From Bdellovibrio sp. ZAP7 (GTDB lineage: Bacteria > Bdellovibrionota > Bdellovibrionia > Bdellovibrionales > Bdellovibrionaceae): DNA of 64,000 nucleotides. Every line of letters starts with the position of its first letter. Positions within the stretch are counted from its first letter, which is position 1. Location of the stretch: positions 2,294,001 through 2,358,000 of the forward strand of contig NZ_CP030082.1 in assembly GCF_006874645.1 (NCBI RefSeq), in the 5' to 3' direction. Under the pieces are notes generated by a model that saw only the letters and a list, made by a program, of their open reading frames with translations, did no database searches and had not been told where the DNA came from. A program made the translations under genes and the position numbers. Positions 50,835 to 59,500 of the stretch are shown here, one piece after another.

Positions 50835-51041
50835 GTGGATGAATCGCGTTTAATAAATTTAGAAATTAAAATATCACATCAAGATCAAGTGATCGAAGAG
50901 CTACATCAAGTAGTCTACGAACAACAAAAAGCGATCGAAAAATTGGAAGTCCTATTGAATGGACTAACCAGCAGATTGAAAGAAGCCCTCGAAGCCGAAG
51001 GCTCCGAAATCCGCGGCAACGAAAAACCACCACACTACTAA
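50835..51041 (+). CDS. slyX: SlyX family protein
   Basis: 68 residues from a GTG with AGAGGCC before it. It is a single coiled coil (INLEIKISHQDQVIEELHQV, YEQQKAIEKLEVLLNGL) ending in a basic, proline-containing tail (EKPPHY), the usual SlyX layout. Function unknown in all bacteria. It sits 9 bases after the ClC gene. Confidence 0.75.
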   Translation: MDESRLINLEIKISHQDQVIEELHQVVYEQQKAIEKLEVLLNGLTSRLKEALEAEGSEIRGNEKPPHY

Positions 51042-51085
51042 TTGAACATAGAAAAAAACCAAGTCAAGATCCCTCCCCGCCCCAA

Positions 51086-51145
51086 AAATCGAGACGCAGT
51101 CGAGATTTCCCCCCCGCTCCCAAAATCGAGACGCAGTCGAGATTT
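51086..51145. repeat. Tandem pair of 23-base hairpins
   Basis: Two identical 23-base units at 51086-51108 and 51123-51145 (core CGAGACGCAGTCGAG). Each can fold with a GCA loop and two tandem G.A mismatches in the stem. They lie after slyX in a C-rich stretch and could act as transcription end or mRNA-end signals. Confidence 0.55.
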
Positions 51146-51177
51146 TTCCCCAAAAAAAAGGGCAAGATGACGGAGGG

Positions 51178-51279
51178 AATTTTAGCGCCGAGAAGGTTTT
51201 ATCAAGGCGCAAAGAGGAAGGCGTACACCGTACGCCGACGATGCAGCAACGCAGAGAAAACCTTCTCCGCGCTAAAATT
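51178..51279. repeat. Intergenic long hairpin repeat, copy B
   Basis: Nested arms: AATTTTAGCGC (51178-51188) with GCGCTAAAATT (51269-51279), GAGAAGGTTTT (51190-51200) with AAAACCTTCTC (51257-51267), and an inner perfect stem GGCGTAC-ACC-GTACGCC (51220-51236). Same plan as copies A and C. Its right end touches the stop codon of the XRE gene, so it may end convergent transcripts. Confidence 0.75.
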
Positions 51280-51560
51280 TAGCTGCTTTTGGCTTGTTTG
51301 AAGCGAGTCTTTAGGTTGATAGCAGTTAGACGAAGTTCTTCTTCCAAAACCACATCAAACAACTTTTGTGCGGAGATTTTGTACAAACCCGCCAATTTCC
51401 ACAAAATAGAAATCGGTGGAGAAGAAACGCCACGCTCCCAGTTGGAAACGAACTGAGCTGTTTCATAACCTAGAACAGTTGAAACTTCTTTTTGTGACAA
51501 GCCAGATTTCAAACGACACTCTTTTAGGAAAGCCGCCAATTTCGATTCTTGTGTAGCCAT
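51279..51560 (-). CDS. XRE-family HTH regulator
   Basis: 93 residues. Residues 8-65 are an XRE/Cro HTH (LAAFLKECRLKSGLSQKEVS, TVLGYETAQFVSNWERGVSS, PPISILWKLAGLYKIS). The last 20 residues form a basic helical tail (INLKTRFKQAKSS). Good ribosome site GGAGGAATTAAGTA. No partner gene next to it on the same strand apart from an unrecognised gene upstream, about 90 bases away. The target is not known. Confidence 0.85.
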   Translation of the reverse strand: MATQESKLAAFLKECRLKSGLSQKEVSTVLGYETAQFVSNWERGVSSPPISILWKLAGLYKISAQKLFDVVLEEELRLTAINLKTRFKQAKSS

Positions 51561-51652
51561 TACTTAATTCCTCCAAATACGTACCTGAGTCCAAGCGGGA
51601 CGCTACCAGCGACGCAAAACAAAGACAAGCATTCGATTCAAATTTTTTTTAC

Positions 51653-52492
51653 TCACGCCTTCACGATTACTTTGGACGCGAGAAGCGCTTCAATTTTTTT
51701 TTGCCACTGATCTCGTGTCGGCGGTGAAGACAACTCTTCAAGAAGTGCCATTTCTAAAAGTTGTTCCTCTGTATACTCACGATCACCCATAAGTAAATCC
51801 AAGAGTCCGGCCTCATACATATCAATTTTCGCCTCGGTTATTTTAACCGATTCTTGATCATATACAAATGTATAAAGACCTGACGAGCATTGAATGTGTT
51901 CATTATCGTGAGATAAATTCAAAGTCTGCAAACTCGGGTTAACAAGCAAATGTTTAGAGGAGCCCTTTAACATTACGAATGGTTGAATCTCAAGCCAGGC
52001 GTGAATCCACTCCCACTGCACGAGCTCAATCAGGGATTGTTTATTCATATATTTCTGACGAAGAAAACCACTGAAGTAACGCCAGTGATCTTGCAGCAAC
52101 CAACTGCTCCACTCCATCTCTTTTAAATATTCGGCGCAAAGTTTTGAACTCATGACTCCGAGTTGGTGATGAGTCTTCGGAAAAATACGAACAAATGTTT
52201 TTAAAACTTCTTCTTCAAAATTAAATTTGGATTCAGCGATCACTCGCGACGGAGTCAGCCACTGAAGTGTTCTCTGTAATTCTTCATCGTAGATCGCGCG
52301 CACTGTTGTGGGAATGAACGAGGAATGTGTTTGTAAAACAATCTCTCGCTCTGCTTTTATTTTTAGCAGTTGTTGCTGGCGAAGAGCTCCCACTCCCACG
52401 ACATCAAAATCACGCACGACCACTTGCGCGGACTCCGGCAAAACTCCATCCCAAGGAAACGATAATATAGCGAGGTCATTTGATTTCGACAT
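51653..52492 (-). CDS. Hypothetical protein, weak resemblance to DUF2063/HvfC
   Basis: 279 residues from ATG 52492; longer starts at 52540 or 52543 have no better ribosome site. No signal peptide or TM helix. The middle (TFVRIFPKTHHQLGVMSSK, then LKEMEWSSWLLQDHWRYFSG and LVQWEWIHAWLEI) follows the order seen in DUF2063/HvfC proteins, which partner DUF692 enzymes, but similarity is weak and no DUF692 gene is next to it. The C-terminal half has YTEEQLLEMALLEELSSPPT, an HvfC-like helical ending. I give no function. Confidence 0.45.
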   Translation of the reverse strand: MSKSNDLAILSFPWDGVLPESAQVVVRDFDVVGVGALRQQQLLKIKAEREIVLQTHSSFIPTTVRAIYDEELQRTLQWLTPSRVIAESKFNFEEEVLKTFVRIFPKTHHQLGVMSSKLCAEYLKEMEWSSWLLQDHWRYFSGFLRQKYMNKQSLIELVQWEWIHAWLEIQPFVMLKGSSKHLLVNPSLQTLNLSHDNEHIQCSSGLYTFVYDQESVKITEAKIDMYEAGLLDLLMGDREYTEEQLLEMALLEELSSPPTRDQWQKKIEALLASKVIVKA

Positions 52493-52621
52493 TTCCAAAT
52501 AGTGTAGGATTCTATGGGTTTGCGGGCAAGATTTGCTCATCACTTGTGCATGACTATGTCAGTCAAACGAAGGAGTGCTTTTAATGTTGACCCGGTTTTT
52601 CACCCATGGAACAAGGGTGCC

Positions 52622-53215
52622 ATGAGAGTTTTAATTTTCGTCCTCACAGCTATGATGTCTGCTGTTGCCTTTGGTGCGCAACAAGTTGGTGGCGTTGTAT
52701 CTATTGAAGGCGGAAGCATGTTTCTGAAGTCTGAAGACCCTTGCCACCGCTACTTGATCGCTTCTAATAATGAAACGGCCTTGAATGCTTTAGTGAAACT
52801 AGCAGCGGGTGACTTCATCACAGCAACGGGATTGAAAACTCCAGGAAACTGCACCGTTGCTATTGAATCCGTGGAATATGTTGGCCTTCGCCGCATGCTG
52901 GGCAACTGGTACTCTCGTGAAGCCGTTATCAATGTTCAAGACTTTAACTCCATGAAGTACTACCCGGCACAGACTGTCGTGACTAACGGCAATCGCGTGT
53001 ACACTTCAGTATCGGCAAGCCCCGTGGAGTACAACTACAGCTTGGTTCCAGGCTCTGGTAAAGAATGGGTGATGTTCCTGTCTGACTCTAGAAGTACGAC
53101 ATTTGGAACGATCCAATTCAATCGTGGATCTGCAGTGATGAAGATCTACAACTCTGAGACTGGTGAATTGAACAAAACCCTGCTTCTTTATAGAATGACA
53201 TCCGGACAAAATTAA
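52622..53215 (+). CDS. Secreted protein, unknown function, first gene of the TDO/htpG operon
   Basis: 197 residues from ATG 52622, with AAGGG before it; the longer in-frame start has no signal-like N-terminus. Signal peptide MRVLIFVLTAMMSAVAFG, then GAQQVGGVVSIEG. The mature part has two cysteines (EDPCHRY, GNCTVA), probably a disulfide, and beta strands. No family recognised. Its stop TAA overlaps the next ATG, so it is translationally coupled to the arginase-family gene. Confidence 0.6.
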   Translation: MRVLIFVLTAMMSAVAFGAQQVGGVVSIEGGSMFLKSEDPCHRYLIASNNETALNALVKLAAGDFITATGLKTPGNCTVAIESVEYVGLRRMLGNWYSREAVINVQDFNSMKYYPAQTVVTNGNRVYTSVSASPVEYNYSLVPGSGKEWVMFLSDSRSTTFGTIQFNRGSAVMKIYNSETGELNKTLLLYRMTSGQN

Positions 53216-54171
53216 TGAGTTGGCTACATCCCACAGACAAGCATCTTCTTTTCACAAAAAATGACAAAGAGGATCCTCGCCTTGGGGAATGCGTACAGCT
53301 ACTGCCAAAGGGCGAACCCTCTCTGGAATCCTACGATTTCAATTTTGCTCTTTTGGGATATCCCGATGACGAAGGTATTGCCTTGAATGGCGGCCGCGTT
53401 GGCGCTCAAAATGCTCCCAAAGAAATCCGTACCTATCTTTATAAAATGACTCCTCACCTGGCTTCGACCACCCTTCCAAAAATTTTGGATATGGGGGATT
53501 TGGTGAACCGAGAAAAACCGATCGAAGAACGTCACGCCAAGGGCCGCGAACTGGTCAGCCAATTGGTGAAAATGGGCAAACGCTGGATTTCTTTCGGCGG
53601 AGGACACGATTATGGTTACTGCGATAGCACTGCTTTCGTGGAAAATCATAAGGGTAATGCCGTCGTGATTAATTTTGATGCTCACATGGATGTTCGCCCA
53701 ACTGACAAGGGCATGAACTCCGGAACGCCTTTTCATCGCCTGCTTCAGGAATTTTCTGGCCAGGTGGATTTTGCCGAAGTCGGCATTCAAAACCAATGCA
53801 ACAGCCAGGCACATATTGCTTGGGCGCGCGGCAAAGGCGCTGAGATCATCACCTTGGATCAAGTGAATGAAAAAGGACTTTTGAATTCCTTGAAAGATTA
53901 CTTACGCGGCAAAGAAGGCAAAAAGGTTTTCTTAAGCGTGGATATCGATGCTTTTACCTCCAACGAAGCTCCGGGCTGTTCTCAGTCCTGGACGACGGGA
54001 CTTTTCACGAAGGATTTCCTGGAAGCCCTTCAGTGGATGATGAAGAATCACGATGTTCGCGGCATGGGAATTTACGAAGTCTCCCCGCCTCTGGATTCTG
54101 ATAAGCGCACATGCAAATTAGCGGCGTTGATTTCTCATAATTTTATCTTTGGTCTTTTAAATAAAGGTTAG
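53215..54171 (+). CDS. Arginase/formimidoylglutamase-family hydrolase
   Basis: 318 residues of the ureohydrolase fold. Dinuclear metal ligands are in GGGHDYGY, NFDAHMDVRP and SVDIDAFTS, the usual three blocks. HutG and related enzymes cleave C-N bonds in arginine, agmatine or formimidoylglutamate. The order NFDAHMDVRP and the short loops look most like formimidoylglutamase. Next to tryptophan 2,3-dioxygenase it could instead be a formamidase-type enzyme, but that is inference. It overlaps the preceding gene by one base and is followed after 4 bases by the PLP enzyme. Confidence 0.82.
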   Translation: MSWLHPTDKHLLFTKNDKEDPRLGECVQLLPKGEPSLESYDFNFALLGYPDDEGIALNGGRVGAQNAPKEIRTYLYKMTPHLASTTLPKILDMGDLVNREKPIEERHAKGRELVSQLVKMGKRWISFGGGHDYGYCDSTAFVENHKGNAVVINFDAHMDVRPTDKGMNSGTPFHRLLQEFSGQVDFAEVGIQNQCNSQAHIAWARGKGAEIITLDQVNEKGLLNSLKDYLRGKEGKKVFLSVDIDAFTSNEAPGCSQSWTTGLFTKDFLEALQWMMKNHDVRGMGIYEVSPPLDSDKRTCKLAALISHNFIFGLLNKG

Positions 54172-54175
54172 CTTT

Positions 54176-55201
54176 ATGAATCGCGGTTTTGGCAGCGACA
54201 ATCATGCGGGTGTTCACCCCAGGATTTTAGAATCATTGGCAAAGGCCAATGTCGAACACGCGCCATCTTATGGAACCGACGAATGGACCGAACAAGCTGT
54301 TGGCGCATTTCGCTCGCACTTTGGTGAACAATCCCAGGTCTTTTTTGTTTTCAATGGCACCGCTGCAAATGTCACCGCTTTGCGTGCGATCACTCGCCCC
54401 TGGCAAAGTGTTCTTTGTGCCGATGTTTCTCATATCAATATGGACGAGTGTGGCGCTCCCGAGCAAATGGGTGGTTTCAAACTGCAAACAGTGCCGACTG
54501 TCGATGGAAAACTTTCGGTCGCAGCTTTAGAAAATCAATTCATCCGCCGCGGCGATCAGCACTTTTCTCAGGCTGCGGTCTTAAGTATCACTCAGCCAAC
54601 AGAGCTTGGGACGGTCTATAGGTTGGAAGAACTGCGTTCTTTGATCGGTTGGGCTCGCGAGCGTAAACTCTTGGTACATATCGACGGAGCGCGCTTAAGC
54701 AATGCGGCAGTATCTTTGGGGCTGGGCTTTAAAGAATTCACGACAGATTTGGGAGTCGATGTAGTCAGCTTTGGCGGGACAAAAAATGGCCTGATGATGG
54801 GTGAAGCTGTGATTTTTCTGAATAAAGCTTTAGCGCATGATTTTAAATATGTGCGCAAACAAAGCAGCCAACTTCCTTCCAAATCCCGCTTTATCGCCTG
54901 CCAGTTTATCGAGTATTTTAAAAATGATTTATGGAAAGACATTGCTGGAAACTCTTTGGAGCGCGCTCAAGAACTTTATGAAGCAATCCGTGAAGTTCCC
55001 GGTGTTGGCGTTCGTGCAAAGCCGACCAGCAACGCTGTCTTTGCCACAATTCCCTCCGCCTGGGTGAAACCCTTGCGCGAGAAATTTTTCTTTTATGTTT
55101 GGGACGAAAAAACTTTCGAGTGCCGCTGGATGACTTCCTGGGACACGCAAAGTTCCGACGTTCAAAATTTTGCCAATGCTATTAAGGAGCTTTCACGATG
55201 A
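54176..55201 (+). CDS. Threonine aldolase-family PLP enzyme
   Basis: 341 residues of the fold-type I beta-eliminating lyase/threonine aldolase family. FNGTAANVTAL near residue 60, HIDGARLSNAA and the PLP lysine Lys203 in SFGGTKNG are in place. Low-specificity threonine aldolases cleave threonine to glycine and acetaldehyde; relatives include tyrosine phenol-lyase and, more distantly, kynureninase. The reaction here is not fixed. Its stop overlaps the tryptophan dioxygenase start by four bases, so the two are translated together. Confidence 0.82.
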   Translation: MNRGFGSDNHAGVHPRILESLAKANVEHAPSYGTDEWTEQAVGAFRSHFGEQSQVFFVFNGTAANVTALRAITRPWQSVLCADVSHINMDECGAPEQMGGFKLQTVPTVDGKLSVAALENQFIRRGDQHFSQAAVLSITQPTELGTVYRLEELRSLIGWARERKLLVHIDGARLSNAAVSLGLGFKEFTTDLGVDVVSFGGTKNGLMMGEAVIFLNKALAHDFKYVRKQSSQLPSKSRFIACQFIEYFKNDLWKDIAGNSLERAQELYEAIREVPGVGVRAKPTSNAVFATIPSAWVKPLREKFFFYVWDEKTFECRWMTSWDTQSSDVQNFANAIKELSR

Positions 55202-56280
55202 AATACCCTCCGGTTCATTACCACGATTACCTAGGTATCGATAAAATCCTGGGCGCCCAACACCCCAAAAGTGTGGAGTACGGAAAACCTGCTCATGATG
55301 AATTGCTTTTTATCATCGTTCATCAGGCTTACGAGCTTTGGTTTAAGCAGATTCTTTTTGAATTGGATTCGGTTCTAGCGACTTTCCAAAAGCCGACCGT
55401 GGCCGAGGAAGAAATGGGTCAGGCCACTTCTCGCCTGGAAAGAATCGTCGCGATTCAAAAATTGATCATGGGCCAAATCGATGTTTTGGAAACCATGACA
55501 CCTTTAGATTTCTTGGATTTCCGTGATATGCTTTACCCGGCATCGGGTTTCCAAAGCTTCCAATGGCGTTTGATTGAAACTAAATTGGGTCTGCGCATTG
55601 GCGACCGCTTGGCTTACAACCAGGCTCCGTTCTGGAAGTCTTTAAGCGAAGGTCAGCAAAAAGAAATGCTGGAAGTCCTGGACAAGCCTTCCCTGTTTGA
55701 CTCCTTGGAAAAGTGGCTTGAGCGTACTCCGTTCCTGCAAGGTGAAAACTTCAATTTCTGGGATTCTTACAAGCAGGCCGTGAACAAGATGTTCAATGAG
55801 GATATAGCGACCGTTCAGGCCAATGCGAAAATTCCTGATGAAGAAAAAAAGAAAACCATCGAAGGTTTGGAAAAATCTTTGCAAAGTTTTGACGCTTTGT
55901 TTGACGAAGCGGCCTTCAACAAATTGCGCGCTGAAGGTCAGTTCCGACTGTCTTACAAGGCCATGCATGCTGCCCTGCTGATTCAGCTGTACCGCGACCA
56001 ACCCATCCTGCAAACGCCGTTCAGAATCATCCGGGCACTTTTGGATATCGATGAAAACATGACGAACTGGCGTTACCGCCACGCGATGATGGCCATGCGC
56101 ATGCTGGGGAATAAAATCGGTACTGGCGGCTCAAGCGGCCACCAATATCTGGCTGCTGCGACCGCAAAACACAAGATTTTCAGTGATTTCTTTAATCTAA
56201 CGACATTTTTTATTCCAAGAAGTCAGGTCCCGGCCTTGCCAAAATCGATTTCGGACCGAATGTCGTTTCACTACACTTAA
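55198..56280 (+). CDS. kynA: Tryptophan 2,3-dioxygenase
   Basis: 360 residues of the heme TDO family. His42 (HQAYELWFKQILFELD) corresponds to the distal active-site His, RYRHAMMAMRMLG holds the proximal heme His, and GTGGSSGHQYL is the tryptophan-binding loop. It opens the indole ring of tryptophan to N-formylkynurenine. ATG has AAGGAG eight bases upstream and overlaps the preceding gene by four bases. htpG follows after 15 bases. Confidence 0.93.
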   Translation: MKYPPVHYHDYLGIDKILGAQHPKSVEYGKPAHDELLFIIVHQAYELWFKQILFELDSVLATFQKPTVAEEEMGQATSRLERIVAIQKLIMGQIDVLETMTPLDFLDFRDMLYPASGFQSFQWRLIETKLGLRIGDRLAYNQAPFWKSLSEGQQKEMLEVLDKPSLFDSLEKWLERTPFLQGENFNFWDSYKQAVNKMFNEDIATVQANAKIPDEEKKKTIEGLEKSLQSFDALFDEAAFNKLRAEGQFRLSYKAMHAALLIQLYRDQPILQTPFRIIRALLDIDENMTNWRYRHAMMAMRMLGNKIGTGGSSGHQYLAAATAKHKIFSDFFNLTTFFIPRSQVPALPKSISDRMSFHYT

Positions 56281-56295
56281 TTAAGGAGCTTATTT

Positions 56296-58161
56296 ATGGC
56301 AAAACAAGTTCAAGCCTTTAATGCAGAAATTAAACAGCTTTTGGATATCGTGATTCATTCACTGTATTCACATAAAGAAATTTTTATTCGTGAGTTGGTT
56401 TCCAACGCATCGGATGCGATTGATAAATTAAAATTTCAATCTCTGACTCACCAAAGTTTGCTTCCGGCTGACTGGTCTCCGGAAATTCGTCTAGAAGGCG
56501 ATAAAAACCAAAACACTTTGAAAATTATCGATAACGGTATCGGTATGGACCAAGAAGAAGTGGTTCAGTTCATCGGAACGATCGCCCGTTCAGGTGCTAA
56601 AGCCTTCATGCAAATGAATGAAGAAATGCGTAACAAACCTGAATTGATCGGTCAGTTCGGCGTGGGCTTCTATTCTGCATTTATGGTTGCTGACAAAGTG
56701 ACTTTGCACACGCAAAAAGCTGGCACAAACGAAGGTGTGGTTTGGGAATCCACTGGCGATGGCACTTACTCTATTGATTCAGTTCCGCGCCCAGGTGGCA
56801 CAGGTACGACAATTACTTTGCACCTGAAAAAATTCGCAGAGGAAGAAGAAGTTCAAGACTTCACAGACGCGTGGGTTTTGAAATCCTTGATCAAGAAATA
56901 TTCTGACTTCGTTGCTCATCCCATCAAAATGAAAAACGATAAAGGCGAAGACGAGACTTTAAACTCGCAAAAAGCGATCTGGTTGAAATCACCTTCTGAA
57001 GTGACGAAAGAAGACCACAAGGAATTCTATCAACACTTGTCTCATGACTTTAACGAGCCCTTGAAAACAATCCACTACCGCGCTGAAGGTACGATGGAGT
57101 TTAATGCCTTGATGTATATCCCGGGCAAACGTCCTTGGAATTTCAACAACCGCGAGATGGAATACGGCTTAAGCCTTTACATCAAACGCGTGTTCATCAT
57201 GGCTGATTGCAAAGAATTGCTTCCACAGTACTTGCGCTTTGTTAAGGGCTTGGTGGATAGCTCGGATCTTTCACTGAACGTTTCTCGTGAAATCTTGCAA
57301 CAAGACCGTCAAGTGACTGCGATTAAGAAAAACGTGACGAATAAAATTTTGAGCGGCTTGAAAGATTTGCTCAATAAAGAACGTACGGAATACGAAAACT
57401 TCTGGACTGAGTTTGGTTCGACTTTCAAAGAAGGTCTTCCAGTCGATCCATCGAACAAAGACAAAATACAGGAACTTTGCCTGTTCCACTCCACGACTTC
57501 CGACAAAATGACGACTTTGGATGAGTACGTGGCACGCATGAAGCCTGAGCAAAAAGACATCTATTACATCACGGGTGATTCCTTGTCTCAGGTGACAAAC
57601 TCCCCTTACTTGGAAAAACTGAAAGAAAAAGGCTTTGAAGTTCTTTTGATGGTGGATCCTGTGGATGAGTGGGTTGTAAACGCGATCAGCACATTCAAGG
57701 ATAAAAAGCTTCAGTCGATCACAGCTGAAGGACTCAACCTAGACACAGAAGAAGAAAAGAAACAAAAAGAAGAAGAATTGAAAGCCGCCGCTGCGACTTT
57801 GCAACCTTTGATGGACACGATGAAAAAGACGTTGGCAAACCAAGTTAAAGACGTGGTGTTATCAGAGCGCTTGACGAACACGCCAGTGTGCTTGGTTTCT
57901 TCTGCTCATGATCCGTCTGCCCACATGCAAAAGCTCATGGCGCAAATGGGCCAAGAGTACAATCAGCCAGTGAAACGCGTGATGGAAATCAACGCGAAAC
58001 ATCCGCTGTTTGAAAAAATGCTGAAGGCTTCTCCAGAACAACAAGCGAAGTGGTCTGAGATCTTGTTCGCACAGGCATTGTTGAACGAAGGTTCATCGAT
58101 TCCAGATCCAGTGAAATTCTCTCAGCAAGTGGCTGAGTTGATGATCTCTGCGGTTCACTAA
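56296..58161 (+). CDS. htpG: Hsp90-family chaperone HtpG
   Basis: 621 residues. The N-terminal GHKL ATPase has ELVSNASDAIDKL, DNGIGM, and GQFGVGFYSAFMVAD. The middle domain has the Arg-containing DSSDLSLNVSREILQ, and the C-terminal dimerisation domain ends the chain. HtpG folds and protects client proteins under stress. Good ribosome site TTAAGGAG. It ends the run starting at 52622, and the downstream region holds competing hairpins and a strong terminator. Confidence 0.96.
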   Translation: MAKQVQAFNAEIKQLLDIVIHSLYSHKEIFIRELVSNASDAIDKLKFQSLTHQSLLPADWSPEIRLEGDKNQNTLKIIDNGIGMDQEEVVQFIGTIARSGAKAFMQMNEEMRNKPELIGQFGVGFYSAFMVADKVTLHTQKAGTNEGVVWESTGDGTYSIDSVPRPGGTGTTITLHLKKFAEEEEVQDFTDAWVLKSLIKKYSDFVAHPIKMKNDKGEDETLNSQKAIWLKSPSEVTKEDHKEFYQHLSHDFNEPLKTIHYRAEGTMEFNALMYIPGKRPWNFNNREMEYGLSLYIKRVFIMADCKELLPQYLRFVKGLVDSSDLSLNVSREILQQDRQVTAIKKNVTNKILSGLKDLLNKERTEYENFWTEFGSTFKEGLPVDPSNKDKIQELCLFHSTTSDKMTTLDEYVARMKPEQKDIYYITGDSLSQVTNSPYLEKLKEKGFEVLLMVDPVDEWVVNAISTFKDKKLQSITAEGLNLDTEEEKKQKEEELKAAAATLQPLMDTMKKTLANQVKDVVLSERLTNTPVCLVSSAHDPSAHMQKLMAQMGQEYNQPVKRVMEINAKHPLFEKMLKASPEQQAKWSEILFAQALLNEGSSIPDPVKFSQQVAELMISAVH

Positions 58162-58175
58162 ATTACATTAAGTAC

Positions 58176-58232
58176 GGAAGTAAGTCCAAAAGGCACGGCC
58201 TTACTTCCACTAAGGCCGGATCAAGTAAGGCC
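58176..58232 (+). promoter_or_regulatory. Mutually exclusive hairpins after htpG
   Basis: GGAAGTAAG at 58176-58184 pairs with CTTACTTCC at 58200-58208; alternatively GGCCTTACTT at 58197-58206 pairs perfectly with AAGTAAGGCC at 58223-58232. The two share CTTACTT, so only one can form. A terminator follows directly. This resembles an antiterminator/terminator switch or a processing site. Confidence 0.45.
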
Positions 58233-58243
58233 TAACTCAGGAA

Positions 58244-58282
58244 CAAAAAAAAGCCCTGGCTATTAACCAGGGCTTTTTCTTT
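58244..58282 (+). terminator. Rho-independent terminator of htpG
   Basis: AAAGCCCTGG and CCAGGGCTTT form a 10-bp stem with a 7-base loop, followed by a TTCTTT tract. Confidence 0.93.
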
Positions 58283-58438
58283 ATTCATTTACAGATTGCA
58301 ACTTTCACCTCCGCATCGGTAACCGATTGCTTCGGTCCGACGAGTGTTCCGGACGACAATTACTATCTTTCCAGATTCACTGCCGCTCCGGTTGCTGCGC
58401 GCGTCAGTCCGATAGAACGTTCGACGCGCGAACCGAAA
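58283..58438. other. Hairpin-rich intergenic region before the DUF4288 gene end
   Basis: Two related units: one starts with GCAACTTTCAC near 58298 and one contains the shared segment at 58376-58396. A stem GCGCGTC-loop-GACGCGC follows (about 58400-58430). No coding sequence. Probably decayed repeat sequence. Confidence 0.45.
58376..58396. repeat. 21-base segment shared with 25293-25313, copy 2
   Basis: Identical over 21 bases to 25293-25313, with core CTGCCGCTCCGGTTGCT. Beyond the identity the flanks differ, so it is a fragment of a larger, decayed family rather than a recent copy. Confidence 0.6.
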
Positions 58439-58873
58439 CTAAATGTAGGCGCTCAATTCTTTACTCATGAAACGTTTACGCATTTTGATTGTGCTGTTTG
58501 TTTCAAGTTTACCAAGACGGCGTGCGATCAAATCGTTTTTTGAAGCTTTTTTAGTCAAAACTTCAGTGGATGCGAACAACTCAACACCGCTTTCCAAAGT
58601 TTCATACAATTCAAAAACGTCACAAGCATTCAAGTACTCTGTGCGTACAGCTTGACCTTCGAAGTTTGCATAAGTGTATTGGCTGTATTCTTTCGCATCT
58701 TTTTCAGCTGCTTTAACTGCGGCACCTGCATTCGCTGCCTGGAACAACACCACGCGCTCTTCAAGCAATTCTGCGAAAGGAGCTTTGCCTTTAGCCGTGC
58801 TTTTACCAACTGCGCGAGTAACATAGAGAGTTTTAACAGCGAACCATTTTTTGCTTTTCATTCTTTTTCCCAT
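58439..58873 (-). CDS. DUF4288 domain protein
   Basis: 144 residues from ATG 58873; a second ATG follows four codons later and a TTG lies upstream inside the repeat tract, so the start is uncertain. The domain reads KWFAVKTLYV, LLEERVVLFQAANAGAAVKA, YSQYTYANFEGQAVRTEY, CDVFELYETLESGVELFAST: the DUF4288 plan. Its role is unknown. The mRNA leader has a hairpin (AGGAGAA/TTTTCTCCT, about 58890-58910) that can hide a GGAG, and the upstream region is the (TTTA)10 microsatellite. Expression could be variable. Confidence 0.68.
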   Translation of the reverse strand: MGKRMKSKKWFAVKTLYVTRAVGKSTAKGKAPFAELLEERVVLFQAANAGAAVKAAEKDAKEYSQYTYANFEGQAVRTEYLNACDVFELYETLESGVELFASTEVLTKKASKNDLIARRLGKLETNSTIKMRKRFMSKELSAYI

Positions 58874-58922
58874 TTTAATTTGCGGAGGAGAAAATTCGAA
58901 TTCTCCTTTCGCTTCAGTTTTC

Positions 58923-58982
<60 letters not shown>

Positions 58983-59029
58983 TTTGATATTCTGCTTCTC
59001 AGACTTTAACCAGCGTTAAGTTGTAAATT

Positions 59030-59500
59030 CTAAAGAGACTTTACAAACTTCAACATCTCAGCCGCGTGACCTTCCGCTTTGATTTTACGGAACTCGCCCA
59101 CAAGTTTGCCATCTTCATCGATCACGAAAGTGCTGCGCTCAATACCCATCACTTTTTTGCCGTACATGTTTTTTTCTTTAATCACATCAAACATTCCGCA
59201 AAGCTCTTCGGCTTCGTCAGACAAAAGTTGAAACTTAAAGTCATACTTACAGATGAATTTATCGTGGGATTTCAAGCTGTCACGAGATACACCGATGATC
59301 TCGGTATTCTCTTTTTTAAACTTCGGCAACAGCTCATTGAACTCAATCGATTCCGTCGTGCAACCCGGTGTGCTGTCCTTCGGGTAAAAATACAGAACAA
59401 TCTTTTTGCCCTTCAATGAAGACAAGGCAAACGTCTCCCCACTGGAAGAAGGAATTTTAAATGCGGGAACTTTTTTACCCAATTCAATTTTAGCGGCCAC
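59030..59500 (-). CDS. bcp: Peroxiredoxin of the BCP/PrxQ type
   Basis: 156 residues from the GTG at 59500, which has AAGGAG six bases before it; an ATG 18 bases upstream is the alternative. The active site is DSTPGCTTES with peroxidatic Cys47. In E. coli BCP a resolving Cys lies five residues later; here that place is Ile52, so either another Cys (FICKYD, EELCGM) or another protein resolves it. IVLYFYP and ERSTFVIDEDG are typical. It reduces peroxides with thioredoxin. The start overlaps the end of the lipoprotein gene by 11 bases. Confidence 0.9.
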   Translation of the reverse strand: MAAKIELGKKVPAFKIPSSSGETFALSSLKGKKIVLYFYPKDSTPGCTTESIEFNELLPKFKKENTEIIGVSRDSLKSHDKFICKYDFKFQLLSDEAEELCGMFDVIKEKNMYGKKVMGIERSTFVIDEDGKLVGEFRKIKAEGHAAEMLKFVKSL

